Under the pieces are notes generated by a model, which was not told the origin of the DNA, did not search any database, and saw nothing but the letters and a program-made list of their open reading frames with translations. A program made the position numbers and the translations under genes. A stretch of 64,000 bases of DNA. Origin: Gimesia algae. GTDB lineage: Bacteria > Planctomycetota > Planctomycetia > Planctomycetales > Planctomycetaceae. This document shows, in pieces, positions 43,496 to 53,576 of this stretch. Every line of letters begins with the position of its first letter. Position 1 is the stretch's first letter. The stretch lies in NCBI RefSeq assembly GCF_007746795.1, contig NZ_CP036343.1:1182531-1246530 (forward strand). The letters are read 5' to 3'.

Positions 43496-45469
43496 ATGAC
43501 CCTGACTACCAGCCCGAACCAATCGAATCACCTGGCCTCTCTCAATCCGGCGCAGCGTGAAGCTGCTTCCACTCTTTCCGGGCCGCTTCTGGTGTTAGCG
43601 GGTGCAGGTACCGGGAAAACCAGAGTCATCACCTATCGCATGGTGGAACTCATCCGTAATGGAATTGCACCTGATAAAATTCTCTCTGTGACATTTACTA
43701 ACAAAGCAGCGAAAGAAATGCAGCAACGTATGGCAGCTCTGCTGGGCAAAAGACTGCCTGCCAAGCCATTCATTTCCACGTTCCACTCGCTCTGTGTCCG
43801 GATTCTGAGGGAAGAAATCTCTCTGTTGGGTTATCCTGAGAAATTCGTCATCTATGATCGAGGCGATCAGGAGTCAGCAGCCAGAACCGCGCTCCGGGAA
43901 ATCCGGGTCAATGACAAAAGTCTGCGGCCCGGGGATCTGCTCAACAGAATCAGTAACTGGAAAATGGCAAATGTATCCCCTGAAGACGCTACCAATTATA
44001 CCGAAAATGATTTCGACTTCCTGGCAGCCATGGCCTATCGAAAATATCAGACCAAGCTGCGTTCCAGTGGGGCAGTAGACTTTGATGATTTACTGATGCT
44101 CACAAATCAGCTCTTTTCAGAACATCCGGAAGTCCTCGTACGGGTTCAGACAAAATTTGATTATGTTCAGATCGACGAATATCAGGACACCAATCTTTCC
44201 CAGTTCAGCCTGATCCGTGCTCTGGTGAAACCACATCAGAATCTGTGTGTGGTCGGCGATGATGATCAGTCGATTTATGGATGGCGCGGTGCCGAAGTAA
44301 AGCATATTCTTGGATTCCAGCAACAGTTCCCGGGAGCCAAAGTAGTCCGACTCGAAAACAATTACCGCTGCACGGACAAAATCATTGAACTGGCAAACCG
44401 CCTGGTAGCCCATAATCGGGATCGGCATAAAAAACACCTGATTGCCCACAAAAAAATGGGTGCGCCTGTACGCTTTCTTGAGCTGGCAGACGAATTAACA
44501 GAAGCCGAAAAGATCATCGGTGAAATCAGATATCTGAACGAAGCTCAGGACATCCCTTTACGCGACTTTGCCATCCTGTTTCGAACCAATGAACAGCCCC
44601 GGGTCTTCGAGACAGAATTACGCCGTACCAGTGTTCGCTACCAGTTGATTGGCAGTCAGTCATTTTTTGATCGTCGAGAAATCCGCGATCTGCTAGCATA
44701 CCTGAAAGCACTTGCCTTTCCGCACGATGAACTTTCCATGCTGCGAATCATCAATACGCCCACACGCGGTATCGGCAGCAGTACGGTTGAGAAATTAGTG
44801 AATCAGTCCGTCAAAGCCGGAAACCGCTTCTGGGAGATGGTCGAATCCGCTCAGCTGACGAATGATCTGAGTGCCCGCGCAAGCAGCGCACTGAATGGAT
44901 TTCATGACCTGCTGAAACGATATCGGGCCCGGCTCGAACAGTCTCCACGCGATCTTTCTCGAATCATGCACGATCTGATCAAGGAAATCGACTACGAAGG
45001 AGAAATCAAAAAACAGTATAAGACCTCAGAACAACAGCAGGCACGCATTGTCGTTCTCGAACAGTTCATCGAATCAATCAATGAATACTGTCGGCGTTCG
45101 AGTGATCCATCCCCGACTGGTTTTCTGGAAGAAACCGCGTTGGGCGATCGTGATGACCTCAATGAAAAAGAAGACCAGCTCGCCCAGGACGCCGTCAAAC
45201 TCATGACGCTCCACAGTGCCAAAGGGCTGGAATTTCCCCGTGTTTATCTCGTAGGAATGGAAGAGGGACTGCTGCCACACAAACGCTCAGTCGAAGGTAC
45301 CGATGCGGAAATCGCAGAAGAAAGGCGAATCGCATATGTAGGAATTACCCGAGCTCAGGACTACCTCACTCTCAGCCGTGCAGCGACGCGAACCAAATGG
45401 GGTAAGAAGCAGCCCACCCTCCCGTCACGCTTTCTGTTTGAAATGCGTAACACCGATGGGGAAGAGTAA
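43496..45469 (+). CDS. UvrD/Rep/PcrA-family DNA helicase
   Basis: Protein of 657 residues. All superfamily 1A motifs are present: Q-motif LNPAQREA, Walker A AGAGTGKT (35-42), DEYQDTN (motif II), GDDDQSIYGWRGA (III), LENNYRC (IV), TLHSAKGLEFPRVYLVGMEEG (V) and RRIAYVGITRA (VI). It unwinds DNA 3' to 5', typically in repair and replication restart. It is slightly shorter than PcrA and lacks the long C-terminal tail. The stop lies seven bases from the convergent ClC gene. Confidence 0.93.
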   Translation: MTLTTSPNQSNHLASLNPAQREAASTLSGPLLVLAGAGTGKTRVITYRMVELIRNGIAPDKILSVTFTNKAAKEMQQRMAALLGKRLPAKPFISTFHSLCVRILREEISLLGYPEKFVIYDRGDQESAARTALREIRVNDKSLRPGDLLNRISNWKMANVSPEDATNYTENDFDFLAAMAYRKYQTKLRSSGAVDFDDLLMLTNQLFSEHPEVLVRVQTKFDYVQIDEYQDTNLSQFSLIRALVKPHQNLCVVGDDDQSIYGWRGAEVKHILGFQQQFPGAKVVRLENNYRCTDKIIELANRLVAHNRDRHKKHLIAHKKMGAPVRFLELADELTEAEKIIGEIRYLNEAQDIPLRDFAILFRTNEQPRVFETELRRTSVRYQLIGSQSFFDRREIRDLLAYLKALAFPHDELSMLRIINTPTRGIGSSTVEKLVNQSVKAGNRFWEMVESAQLTNDLSARASSALNGFHDLLKRYRARLEQSPRDLSRIMHDLIKEIDYEGEIKKQYKTSEQQQARIVVLEQFIESINEYCRRSSDPSPTGFLEETALGDRDDLNEKEDQLAQDAVKLMTLHSAKGLEFPRVYLVGMEEGLLPHKRSVEGTDAEIAEERRIAYVGITRAQDYLTLSRAATRTKWGKKQPTLPSRFLFEMRNTDGEE

Positions 45470-45476
45470 CACTGCT

Positions 45477-47345
45477 TTACCCCTCACTCTCTTCCCCCGC
45501 ACGTTTATGCTTCATCAACTGCTGATTGTAATAACCAATCGTCTCTTTACGATTCAGCATTCCCAGCAGGATGCCGGAGTCTTCCTGATCAACCACCGGC
45601 AAAGCTTCCACATTAATCGCAGTAAACCGCTGCATTACCGTATTCAAATCATCATCCGGTCTGACCTTCACAAAATTGGACTGCATGATATCTCGTGCTA
45701 ATGCCAGCTTCCAGATGGTCTCATCATACAGATAAGCGCGGACATCATCCTCGGAAAAGATGCCGATAATGCGTCCCTCATCATCCACAACGGGGAAATA
45801 ATGCTGCTGAGTTCCCGCCAGAGAGTGCACAATTTCATCGAGCGTTTTCGACTGATGAATTAATTGAATCTTTCTGCCTGGATCAAAAACATCTGACACG
45901 TGGCTCCCTTCCAGCACATCAATCAGGAAATCACCTCGATGTGCCGGTGAATCGAGTCGACTGGGGTACTGCTTCTGATAAAGATGGACCTTCTGACACA
46001 GCACAAAGCAGAGTGTAGAAGACAGCATCGTAGGTAACAGCAGAGAATAGTTGCCCGTGATTTCTGAGACCATGATGATCGTTGAAATGGGGGCATGAGC
46101 GGCCCCGGAAAAAAATCCTGCCATCCCGACCAGCCCGTAGGCTTCCGGCTGTGTGACCATTTCCGGCCACAAATCCTGCAGTATACGACCGGTTGCTGTT
46201 CCGACGCAGCCACCAATCACCATCGAAGGTCCAAACACCCCACCTGAACCTCCCGAGCCGATCGTCAGTGATGTCGTAAATACTTTGACAACGGCGACCG
46301 TCAATAACAGGGGGACACTGATCTTTGCGGCGGAAGTTAATGCATCCTGCAATATTCCATAACCTGTCGACATCACTGACAATGCCTGCAGATCTTTATT
46401 AAATAGATAATACATGCCGATCCCTACGATACCTGTCAAAAAGGCACCGATCGCAGGCTTGAACATCGGCTTGATTGGAATTGCTTTGAAGATCCGGTTC
46501 GTCCCATAAAATGTCTTTACATAAAACATGGCAGCCAGACTCAGGATGACTGACAGAATGGTATAGGGGATCAGCTCGAAGTGTGAGTCAACGGTATGAT
46601 GCAGGCCATCACCAAACAAAGGAATAAACTGCAGTTCCTGTGGGAGTGACATACAATAGACCGAATAAGCAATGATCGAGGACATCGCAGCGGGAACAAT
46701 GACATCCGATTCAAAATCAGCATTGCTGTACATGATCTCCGCAGCAAATAACGCGCCTGCCAGTGGAGCACGGAAGATAGCACCGATTCCCGCACCGACG
46801 CCCGCCGCCAGCATGATCCGACGATCTCGCGCGGACAGTTTTAAGACTGTCGCCACCCATGACCCAAAACCCGCACCGATCTGGGCAATTGGCCCCTCAC
46901 GCCCGGCAGAACCGCCTGTTCCCAAAGTCAATGCAGAGGCAATCGTCTTCACAATCGGAACGCGGGGTAATATCAGCCCCCGCTTGTTATGAAATGCATC
47001 AATGGCCGCGTCGGTTCCGTGTCCTTCTGCCTCGGGAGCAATATTATAAACAATGATTCCTGACGCCAGACCACCTAAGGTAATCACTCCCAGCATCCAC
47101 CAGGGAGAAAAGGCGACTTCATTTTTTTCTGACTCGTAGATTGAATGCTCGCCTACCGTCTGGGGGTGGTCAAACCCAGCGATCGCAACCAGAGTATTAT
47201 GTTGGACGACCTGAATTAATACATCGAAGACAATTCCACCCAGACCCGCCACAATACCAATCAGGCAGGAAAGCACAAACCATTTGCCACTGGTCTTCAG
47301 ATCAAAAGAAGTTAGTAGCGCACCCAGTTTCTTAAAATAATCCAT
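45477..47345 (-). CDS. ClC-family chloride channel/transporter with CBS domains
   Basis: Protein of 622 residues. The ClC membrane domain has the anion-selectivity motifs GGSAGREGP (gating Glu150) and GSGGSGGVFGP. From about residue 480 a pair of CBS domains follows (VSDVFDPGRKIQLIHQ... IIGIFSEDDVRAYLY and ARDIMQSNFVKVRPDDD... GMLNRKETIGYY), which usually bind adenine nucleotides and regulate transport. The gating Glu suggests Cl-/H+ exchange like ClcA. It stands alone, convergent with the helicase. Confidence 0.93.
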   Translation of the reverse strand: MDYFKKLGALLTSFDLKTSGKWFVLSCLIGIVAGLGGIVFDVLIQVVQHNTLVAIAGFDHPQTVGEHSIYESEKNEVAFSPWWMLGVITLGGLASGIIVYNIAPEAEGHGTDAAIDAFHNKRGLILPRVPIVKTIASALTLGTGGSAGREGPIAQIGAGFGSWVATVLKLSARDRRIMLAAGVGAGIGAIFRAPLAGALFAAEIMYSNADFESDVIVPAAMSSIIAYSVYCMSLPQELQFIPLFGDGLHHTVDSHFELIPYTILSVILSLAAMFYVKTFYGTNRIFKAIPIKPMFKPAIGAFLTGIVGIGMYYLFNKDLQALSVMSTGYGILQDALTSAAKISVPLLLTVAVVKVFTTSLTIGSGGSGGVFGPSMVIGGCVGTATGRILQDLWPEMVTQPEAYGLVGMAGFFSGAAHAPISTIIMVSEITGNYSLLLPTMLSSTLCFVLCQKVHLYQKQYPSRLDSPAHRGDFLIDVLEGSHVSDVFDPGRKIQLIHQSKTLDEIVHSLAGTQQHYFPVVDDEGRIIGIFSEDDVRAYLYDETIWKLALARDIMQSNFVKVRPDDDLNTVMQRFTAINVEALPVVDQEDSGILLGMLNRKETIGYYNQQLMKHKRAGEESEG

Positions 47346-47573
47346 TTCGATTTTTACAGTCTGATTGTGGAAGATTAATCTGTACGTCGGCAGCCAGAGG
47401 GAGAGTTCCAGCTACTAATAAAGCGGCGGGCTTACTGTTTCGACCTGCTTCTGCTGCAGTCGCGGATTAATTCTGACCGCTTGACTTGGAAGCATTTCAG
47501 GAGTTTGTCATAATCTGATACTCGGTTGTAACGGATCTGTCCCATTTTTTCGATGTATTTTGTTTGAGTCCGC

Positions 47574-48290
47574 GTGGAAAATTCTGAGTTTTATTTAGGC
47601 ATTGAGTCTTCGGGGCTCTCCGGATCCGTAGCAATCTATCGCCCTGGTCAGCAAATCACCCAGATTGAGCTTCCGCAACAAGGTCGAAAACACGCACAAA
47701 CCCTGGTCGCAGAAGTCAAAAATCTCCTTGAGCAACTTAATATCACTGCCCGACAAATTACAGGTGTAGGAGTTAGTCGCGGTCCTGGTAGCTTTACCGG
47801 TTTAAGAATCGGCATAACATTCGCCAAAACTTTTGGATATGTGACTGGCTGTCCCGTACTCGGCATTGATACGTTCGAAGCCATCGCGTTGAAAAGCCCC
47901 TCTGAGATCACGGAAACCTGGGTCATCTCCAATGCGCAGCGGGGAGACCTGTTTGTCGGCAAGTACCTGAAAATCGGGGAACGACACTGGCAGAACACTT
48001 CAGAAATCGAGCTGCGCGGTATCGAAGAATTTGGTATTTCACTGCAATCCAGCGATACCGTTTCCGGGCCGGGAATCACTCTGTTACCAGATGATTTACC
48101 GTCTGACCCCCGCCTGTTGCAAACGGAATTCCGCACACCGCATGCGGCTGAAGTCGCGGAAATCACAGCAAGAATGATGCAGGAACACGCAGCAAAGCAT
48201 TCCCCTCGGAATGAAGTCTGGAATCTGGTTCCCTTTTATCTCAGAAAAAGTGCGGCAGAAGAAAAGTGGGACGCACAACAGAATAGTTGA
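47574..48290 (+). CDS. tsaB: tRNA threonylcarbamoyladenosine biosynthesis protein TsaB
   Basis: Protein of 238 residues from a GTG at 47574. LGIESSGLSGSVAIY and GVSRGPGSFTGLRIGITFAKTFG are the ASKHA-fold motifs of TsaB. It is the scaffold partner of TsaD and TsaE in making t6A at position 37 of ANN-decoding tRNAs. No tsaD or tsaE is in the window. Confidence 0.92.
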   Translation: MENSEFYLGIESSGLSGSVAIYRPGQQITQIELPQQGRKHAQTLVAEVKNLLEQLNITARQITGVGVSRGPGSFTGLRIGITFAKTFGYVTGCPVLGIDTFEAIALKSPSEITETWVISNAQRGDLFVGKYLKIGERHWQNTSEIELRGIEEFGISLQSSDTVSGPGITLLPDDLPSDPRLLQTEFRTPHAAEVAEITARMMQEHAAKHSPRNEVWNLVPFYLRKSAAEEKWDAQQNS

Positions 48291-48653
48291 GCTATACCTC
48301 ATCTCATCAGAGCCTGTTGATCAATGCATTTGCCGCCAGCCCCGGTATTCCATCGAGTCCACCAGACTCTTCAATCTGGTTTCATGCCGCCTCTTTGTTC
48401 CGCTTTAAAGGTCGACTGGAATTCATGTTAAATGAAATTCCTTCATAATACGGGATTTTTGTTTTTCTTGAAACATTTCCCAGAAGACACTCTCCCCGGG
48501 AATCCTGCTTGGCTATAATAAAGCTCACGGAAATGTTCGATTTCAGACTCCTGAGTTTATGTATGAACTGTCACGACTATTTCGAAAGAGTCCTGTCGTT
48601 CGATGTCGTTCGTCAGATTATCACTTTTCCATTCTTCAGACTGGAGTTGAATT
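48291..48653. other. Intergenic region, no gene seen
   Basis: 363 bases between tsaB and the next small gene. A 9-base direct repeat (TGTCGTTCG twice near 48593-48611) is the only regularity. A TGGAG seven bases before 48654 is the ribosome site of the downstream gene. Confidence 0.45.
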
Positions 48654-48977
48654 ATGGCTCTTTATGAGATTGAAACAAACGCACATATCATGGTGGGTTG
48701 GGCAAATACTCAAGAGGAAGCGGAAAATGCTGCTCAGGAAAATTATCCTGAAGACGAGATCTTAAGAGTCACTCGACGTCCCCGCGACATGTGGGTGATT
48801 TCAAAACGCCTGCTCGGAATAGAAGGGCATACAGAACCTTGCGATATGGCACGCGAATGCCTGTTCCGCGCTTCCGGTGACAAAGTCCACGCCATTCGCC
48901 TCTATATGCGTGACACCGGTGCTGATCTCCACGAAGCACAACTGGCAATTGAGACTAATATGTCAGTCGGCTGGTAA
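48654..48977 (+). CDS. Small protein with an L7/L12 C-terminal-like motif
   Basis: Protein of 107 residues with TGGAG seven bases upstream. The C-terminal part (DKVHAIRLYMRDTGADLHEA then QLAIETNM) has the pattern of the ribosomal L7/L12 C-terminal domain, like the small membrane protein at 26539-26817. The N-terminal part (MALYEIETNAHIMVGWANTQEEAENAA) is a short alpha/beta segment. No signal or membrane segment. The dihydroorotase gene follows 60 bases on. Function unknown. Confidence 0.7.
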   Translation: MALYEIETNAHIMVGWANTQEEAENAAQENYPEDEILRVTRRPRDMWVISKRLLGIEGHTEPCDMARECLFRASGDKVHAIRLYMRDTGADLHEAQLAIETNMSVGW

Positions 48978-49037
48978 GCCAGATCGTATCCCTGCCATTG
49001 AGACCACCCACCGCAGAAACGGAATGACTTCAGTCCG

Positions 49038-50264
49038 ATGATTATACAAGGAACTCTCGTCAGTTCTTCAGGAACTTCTCACAGCCAGATCCGCCTCGAA
49101 GGAAACCAGATTGTCGAGACAGGCTCAAACCTGGGCAAAGCGGACTACTCTTTTTCCGATGACTGCCTGGTTTTTGCCGGCATGGGTGATATTCACATTC
49201 ATGCCCGCGATGATGTCGGTGAGTCACAAATCTACAAAGAGGATTTCTGTACCGCCGCTGCAGCCGCTATCAATGGCGGTGTTGTGCACGCAGCTGACAT
49301 GCCTAACAATCCGGTTCCCCCTATTACCGACGAAAGCTACCACGACAAACTCAAACATCTGGAACAGCGGAATCCTGCTATCCATTTTACTCTCTATGCA
49401 GGTATTGGCCCCGGAACCAGGCCACTTTCATTTGCAGTGCCGTACAAAGCCTATATGGGCCCGAGCGTAGGTGATCTGTTTTTCAGAACACTGGAACAAC
49501 TGGATGAAACCCTGTCACACTACCGAGGTTGTAATGTCAGCTTCCACTGTGAAGATCCGATCCTGCTGGACGAGCACGCCAACGCTGCCACACACGAAGC
49601 GCGCAGACCTGCTGAATGCGAAATTTCTGCCACGCGATTCGCTTTGCAGATGATCGAGAAATATGAACTCCGCGGCAAGCTCTGCCACTATTCCGTCGGG
49701 GAGGGGCTGCCTCTGATTCGCGAGGCCCGCAGCCGTGGAGTGAAAGTCACCTGTGAAGTGACACCCCACCACCTCTATTTTGATCAGTCTGATCTGACCG
49801 ATGAGAATCGAGGAAAGATGCAGATGAATCCGCCATTGCGAACTGTCTCAGATCGCAAAGCCATGCTGGCTGCATTACGTGATGGGACTCTGGATTACCT
49901 CGCCACTGATCATGCACCTCATACTCTGGATGAAAACGAGCAGGGGATTTCAGGGCAGCCGCATCTGGATACCTATGGGGCGTTTGTGACCTGGCTGATT
50001 CTGGACCAGAAATTCACTCCAGAACAGGCAGCACTATTCTGCTCGGAAAACCCGGGCGACTTTGTGAACCCTTATGTTTCACCGAAAAAATTTGGACGAA
50101 TTGAAGCAGGCTATACTGCCAGCCTGACAGTGCTCAATCTGAGGCAGCCGGTTACTATCAAACGGGAAGACATGCAGACCAAATGTGGCTGGTCTCCCTT
50201 TGAAGGAATTACGTTCCCGGGCTCGATCGAAGCCGTCTTCATCGAAGGCAAACGGGTCCGCTAA
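49038..50264 (+). CDS. pyrC: Dihydroorotase-like amidohydrolase
   Basis: Protein of 408 residues. The metal site HIHAR (in GDIHIHARDDVGE), the probable carboxylated Lys (PYKAYMGPS), the His residues in CHYSVGEG and TPHHLYF, and the Asp of ATDHAPHT form the dihydroorotase pattern. It should cyclise N-carbamoyl-L-aspartate in pyrimidine synthesis. The first motif reads DIHIHARDDVGES rather than the common HVHLREPG, so an allied cyclic-amide hydrolase is possible. The metal ligands look intact. Confidence 0.82.
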   Translation: MIIQGTLVSSSGTSHSQIRLEGNQIVETGSNLGKADYSFSDDCLVFAGMGDIHIHARDDVGESQIYKEDFCTAAAAAINGGVVHAADMPNNPVPPITDESYHDKLKHLEQRNPAIHFTLYAGIGPGTRPLSFAVPYKAYMGPSVGDLFFRTLEQLDETLSHYRGCNVSFHCEDPILLDEHANAATHEARRPAECEISATRFALQMIEKYELRGKLCHYSVGEGLPLIREARSRGVKVTCEVTPHHLYFDQSDLTDENRGKMQMNPPLRTVSDRKAMLAALRDGTLDYLATDHAPHTLDENEQGISGQPHLDTYGAFVTWLILDQKFTPEQAALFCSENPGDFVNPYVSPKKFGRIEAGYTASLTVLNLRQPVTIKREDMQTKCGWSPFEGITFPGSIEAVFIEGKRVR

Positions 50265-50301
50265 GCATTACGTATATAACGATTGCTGCTGTTTCCAATA
50301 G

Positions 50302-50393
50302 CTGTATCGCACGCATTCAACCATAGCGTCTCTCAGTCTTATATACTCGGTCCAAATAGACCTGGAGACGCTATAGTAAACTTGGGCACACAG
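50302..50393 (+). repeat. 92-bp intergenic palindromic repeat, copy D
   Basis: Its 3' three quarters match copies A-C; the first 15 bases are diverged. The arms ATAGCGTCTC (50323-50332) and GAGACGCTAT (50365-50374) are perfectly complementary over ten bases, so this copy is the best-preserved palindrome. It sits between the dihydroorotase and secDF stops. Confidence 0.85.
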
Positions 50394-50431
50394 GCTAAGA
50401 ACGACATGATCTGATCGAAACCCGCACCACG

Positions 50432-50466
50432 AAAAAAGGGGCTCACCCGAATCAGGTAAACCCCTT
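50432..50466 (-). terminator. Intrinsic terminator of secDF
   Basis: On the minus strand AAGGGG...CCCCTT forms a stem (with two inner mismatches) followed by six T. It lies 24 bases after the secDF stop. Confidence 0.8.
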
Positions 50467-50489
50467 ATTATGCATGTCAATTCTAACCG

Positions 50490-53465
50490 TCAGTTGCTCA
50501 CACTGGCACGCTTCTGATTTTGTTCAGTTGCCCGAGCTGTTGCACTACCAGGTCGATTCATCAACCAGAGCAGAACCGGGCTGGCAATAAAGATTGAACT
50601 GTAAGTACCGACAATTACCCCCAGTACCAGACAATATGCAAACCCATGAATTCCCTCACCACCGATGGCATACAGAATCAGAACCACAATCAATGTGGTA
50701 AACGATGTCAACAGGGTACGGGACAGGGTCTGGTTCAAACTTTCATTCACCATGTTGGTCGTCAAGGCGGGGTTCTTTCCGCGTACTTCACGAATCCGGT
50801 CAAAGACCACAATCGTATCATTCAATGAATAACCAACGATTGTCAGAAACGCAGCGATCATCGGCAGATTGATTTTGAAATCATTCAAGCCCAGGATCGG
50901 CCCCAGGGCAGAGTTGCTGAGATAAGCTCCCAAGGCAACCATTCCCAGCACAACCAGCACATCATGCACCAGAGCGGCGACTGCAGCCAGACCGAAGGTA
51001 ATCCGCTGGAAGCGGAACCAGATGTAAGCCACAATCGCAATCAGGCTGATCAGCATCGCCATGAGGGCAGATTCTTGCATCTCACTGGCCACAGAGCTGT
51101 CGAAACTGTTCACTTCATCCAGAATCGCAGTTGTCTCCATGACATCCTGCATGGCTGCCAATGCAGTCTTCAAATCTGCCTCCAGCAGATCCGGGCCGGC
51201 CTGCATGGACATTTTCTTGAACCGTTTATCTGCTTCCTCTGCTTTGTCGACCGCAATGCCCTGCAGTTGAAACTCAGGAATCCGGTCATATTTATCAGAT
51301 CCGTCGGCATTTTTGATGTCTGCAATAGCTTCTTTCAGATAGTTATCAATGGTGGAAGTTTTCAGTTCGCCACTGAAAGTCAAAGCGACTTCGGTTCCAC
51401 CGGGCGAGTCCTCACTTCCTGCCAGTTTTTTAACGTCACCATAATCCATGGTCACTTTTCGCAACTTATGAGCATCGTCGCTGAAGGAAGTATTTAATTT
51501 TTTACGAATTGTATTAGTTGCCGTAGTATCGTTATCTCCCTCATCTGCATCATTTAACGTCGTCCGCAGACGGAAGAATCGACCTTCAGAAGCAGGGTCG
51601 TTCGAAAGCTCCAGTTGTTCAAGCGTCAGACTGTTCCCAAATTCATCCTGCAGGAGTCCCCGAACATCATCAATTTCCTGTTTGTCTTCAAACTCAAAAG
51701 TGACCATGGTTCCACCAGTAAAATCAATATCCAGATTTTCCTGGCCACGGGTCACTACAACAATCAATCCGATTAGAATCAAAGCGCCTGAGAAAAAGGC
51801 AGCAACCTTTTTCTTTCCAATAAAATCGAGGCTGGTCGTACCGACAATGCTCATCATCTTCAAATCGCTGATCCAGCGTTTCCGTTCGAAGATATCGAAA
51901 ATCAACCGTCCCACATACAGAGCGGTGAACATGCTCATCACAATCCCGATGAATAAAGTAACTGCGAAGCCGCGTACCTGATCGGTTCCGATGATATAGA
52001 GCACTACTGCAACGATCAGCGTTGTCAGGTTGGCGTCAACAATTGTGGTGAAAGCTCGGGAAAAACCGTTATTGATGGCCATTCTCAAGCTGGAACCACG
52101 GGCTTTTTCTTCCCTGATTCGCTCGAAGATCAACACATTCGCATCAACGGCCATACCGATCGTTAATACCAGACCAGCTAAACCAGGCAGGGTAAATGTC
52201 GCATCAATGAACGACATGCAGCCCATCACCAGCAGCAGGTTCAGCGTCAGACAGATGTTCGCCACGACCCCCGCAAACCGATAATAAATCAGCATGAAGA
52301 CAATCACTGCGAAAGCAGCAATCAGAATTGCCTGTTTCCCTTTTTCCTGCACATCACTTCCCAGCAGCGGGCTGATGGAGAACTCAGAAACAGGTTCTGG
52401 CTTCAAAGGTACTTCCAGAGCCCCGGCATTCAAAACATTAAGAAGTTCGTTCACTTCTTTCTGATTAAAACTACCGGAGATAATCCCTTCAGTACTGATC
52501 GTATCCTTAATACTGGGAGCCGATTGAACTTTACCATCCAACAGAACAGCCAGATGCCGCTCAAATCCGTCCTTACTGGGACGATTTAAAGAAGTCAGCT
52601 GACCGAAGAGGCTTCCGCCTTTTGCGTTAAATACAAACCGAACAGCAGGACCACCGTTCTGGTCAGTCGTCTGACTGGCGCGTACCAGATATTTCCCGGT
52701 CACACGCCGATCTTCATTGGGTTCAATCAGAATCAGAACTTCTTCACCCTGAGTACCATCTTCGCGGGTAAACGGACGGGCTACGATCTGGTCTACGCCT
52801 TCGTAATTGTCATCGCCTTTGACTTCACGCCAGCTGGCAATCACCCGTCCTTCTTTGTCACGAATATCTTTTTTCTCAGGATTCTCCAAAGCTCGCGCAA
52901 CAGCTTCCGCGTGGGCACGGTCTCTGCGGTTGGCAACAATCGCGAACTCCAGGCTTCCCAGCCGGGTAATCAGTGATTTGATTCTCTGAACATCTTCCGA
53001 ATCCGCACCGGGAACGATGACTTCAATTCGATTCTGACCGACTTTGCGAACGGTAACTTCTTCCGTACCCGAGGGATTGATACGTCGGCCAATAGCACCA
53101 ACCATCTGATCCATCACTTCGTTAGAGAGCTCTTTCTCACTCCTTGATTCATCAACCTCGAAGACCATGTTCGAACCACCGGCAAGGTCAATCCCCAAGC
53201 GAATAGCATCACGCCAGTTGTGCCCGTGAGTCACTTGCCAGATAAAAGGAGTCGCGGCAACCACAGCAGTGAACAGGACCAGTCCAATTTTTTTCCCGTA
53301 GTCCTTCATTTTGAGTGCGCGGGCAATCACTACCCCCAACACGAAAGGCAGAATGAAGACGGCAAAAATAACTAAAAAGATAGTCATGCCGGAAATACTT
53401 GATGGCGCCTTTTCAGTCACTTCCGCAGCCAGAAGACCTGCTGTGTGAAATTCAATCCCTGTCAT
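50490..53465 (-). CDS. secDF: Fused protein translocase subunit SecDF
   Basis: Protein of 991 residues joining SecD and SecF, which are separate in many bacteria. The SecD half has LGIDLAGGSNMVFEVDE (about 90-107), a large periplasmic domain and the helices TLPGLAGLVLTIGMAVDANVLIFERIREE. The SecF half has LDIDFTGGTMVTFEF (about 580) and VGYSLNDTIVVFDRIRE near the end. It uses the proton gradient to help pull secreted proteins through SecYEG. yajC lies 111 bases upstream. The N-terminal extension with two extra hydrophobic segments before SecD is longer than in E. coli. Confidence 0.96.
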   Translation of the reverse strand: MTGIEFHTAGLLAAEVTEKAPSSISGMTIFLVIFAVFILPFVLGVVIARALKMKDYGKKIGLVLFTAVVAATPFIWQVTHGHNWRDAIRLGIDLAGGSNMVFEVDESRSEKELSNEVMDQMVGAIGRRINPSGTEEVTVRKVGQNRIEVIVPGADSEDVQRIKSLITRLGSLEFAIVANRRDRAHAEAVARALENPEKKDIRDKEGRVIASWREVKGDDNYEGVDQIVARPFTREDGTQGEEVLILIEPNEDRRVTGKYLVRASQTTDQNGGPAVRFVFNAKGGSLFGQLTSLNRPSKDGFERHLAVLLDGKVQSAPSIKDTISTEGIISGSFNQKEVNELLNVLNAGALEVPLKPEPVSEFSISPLLGSDVQEKGKQAILIAAFAVIVFMLIYYRFAGVVANICLTLNLLLVMGCMSFIDATFTLPGLAGLVLTIGMAVDANVLIFERIREEKARGSSLRMAINNGFSRAFTTIVDANLTTLIVAVVLYIIGTDQVRGFAVTLFIGIVMSMFTALYVGRLIFDIFERKRWISDLKMMSIVGTTSLDFIGKKKVAAFFSGALILIGLIVVVTRGQENLDIDFTGGTMVTFEFEDKQEIDDVRGLLQDEFGNSLTLEQLELSNDPASEGRFFRLRTTLNDADEGDNDTTATNTIRKKLNTSFSDDAHKLRKVTMDYGDVKKLAGSEDSPGGTEVALTFSGELKTSTIDNYLKEAIADIKNADGSDKYDRIPEFQLQGIAVDKAEEADKRFKKMSMQAGPDLLEADLKTALAAMQDVMETTAILDEVNSFDSSVASEMQESALMAMLISLIAIVAYIWFRFQRITFGLAAVAALVHDVLVVLGMVALGAYLSNSALGPILGLNDFKINLPMIAAFLTIVGYSLNDTIVVFDRIREVRGKNPALTTNMVNESLNQTLSRTLLTSFTTLIVVLILYAIGGEGIHGFAYCLVLGVIVGTYSSIFIASPVLLWLMNRPGSATARATEQNQKRASVSN

Positions 53466-53576
53466 TCATTTAGTCCTGAAACGATACTGTTTTATTCGGG
53501 CCGATTCATTCGGCGCTAGAGAATTAAGCTGGCTGCTTCGAGCCAGATACTGACGGTCTGTTCGATATACTGGAAA

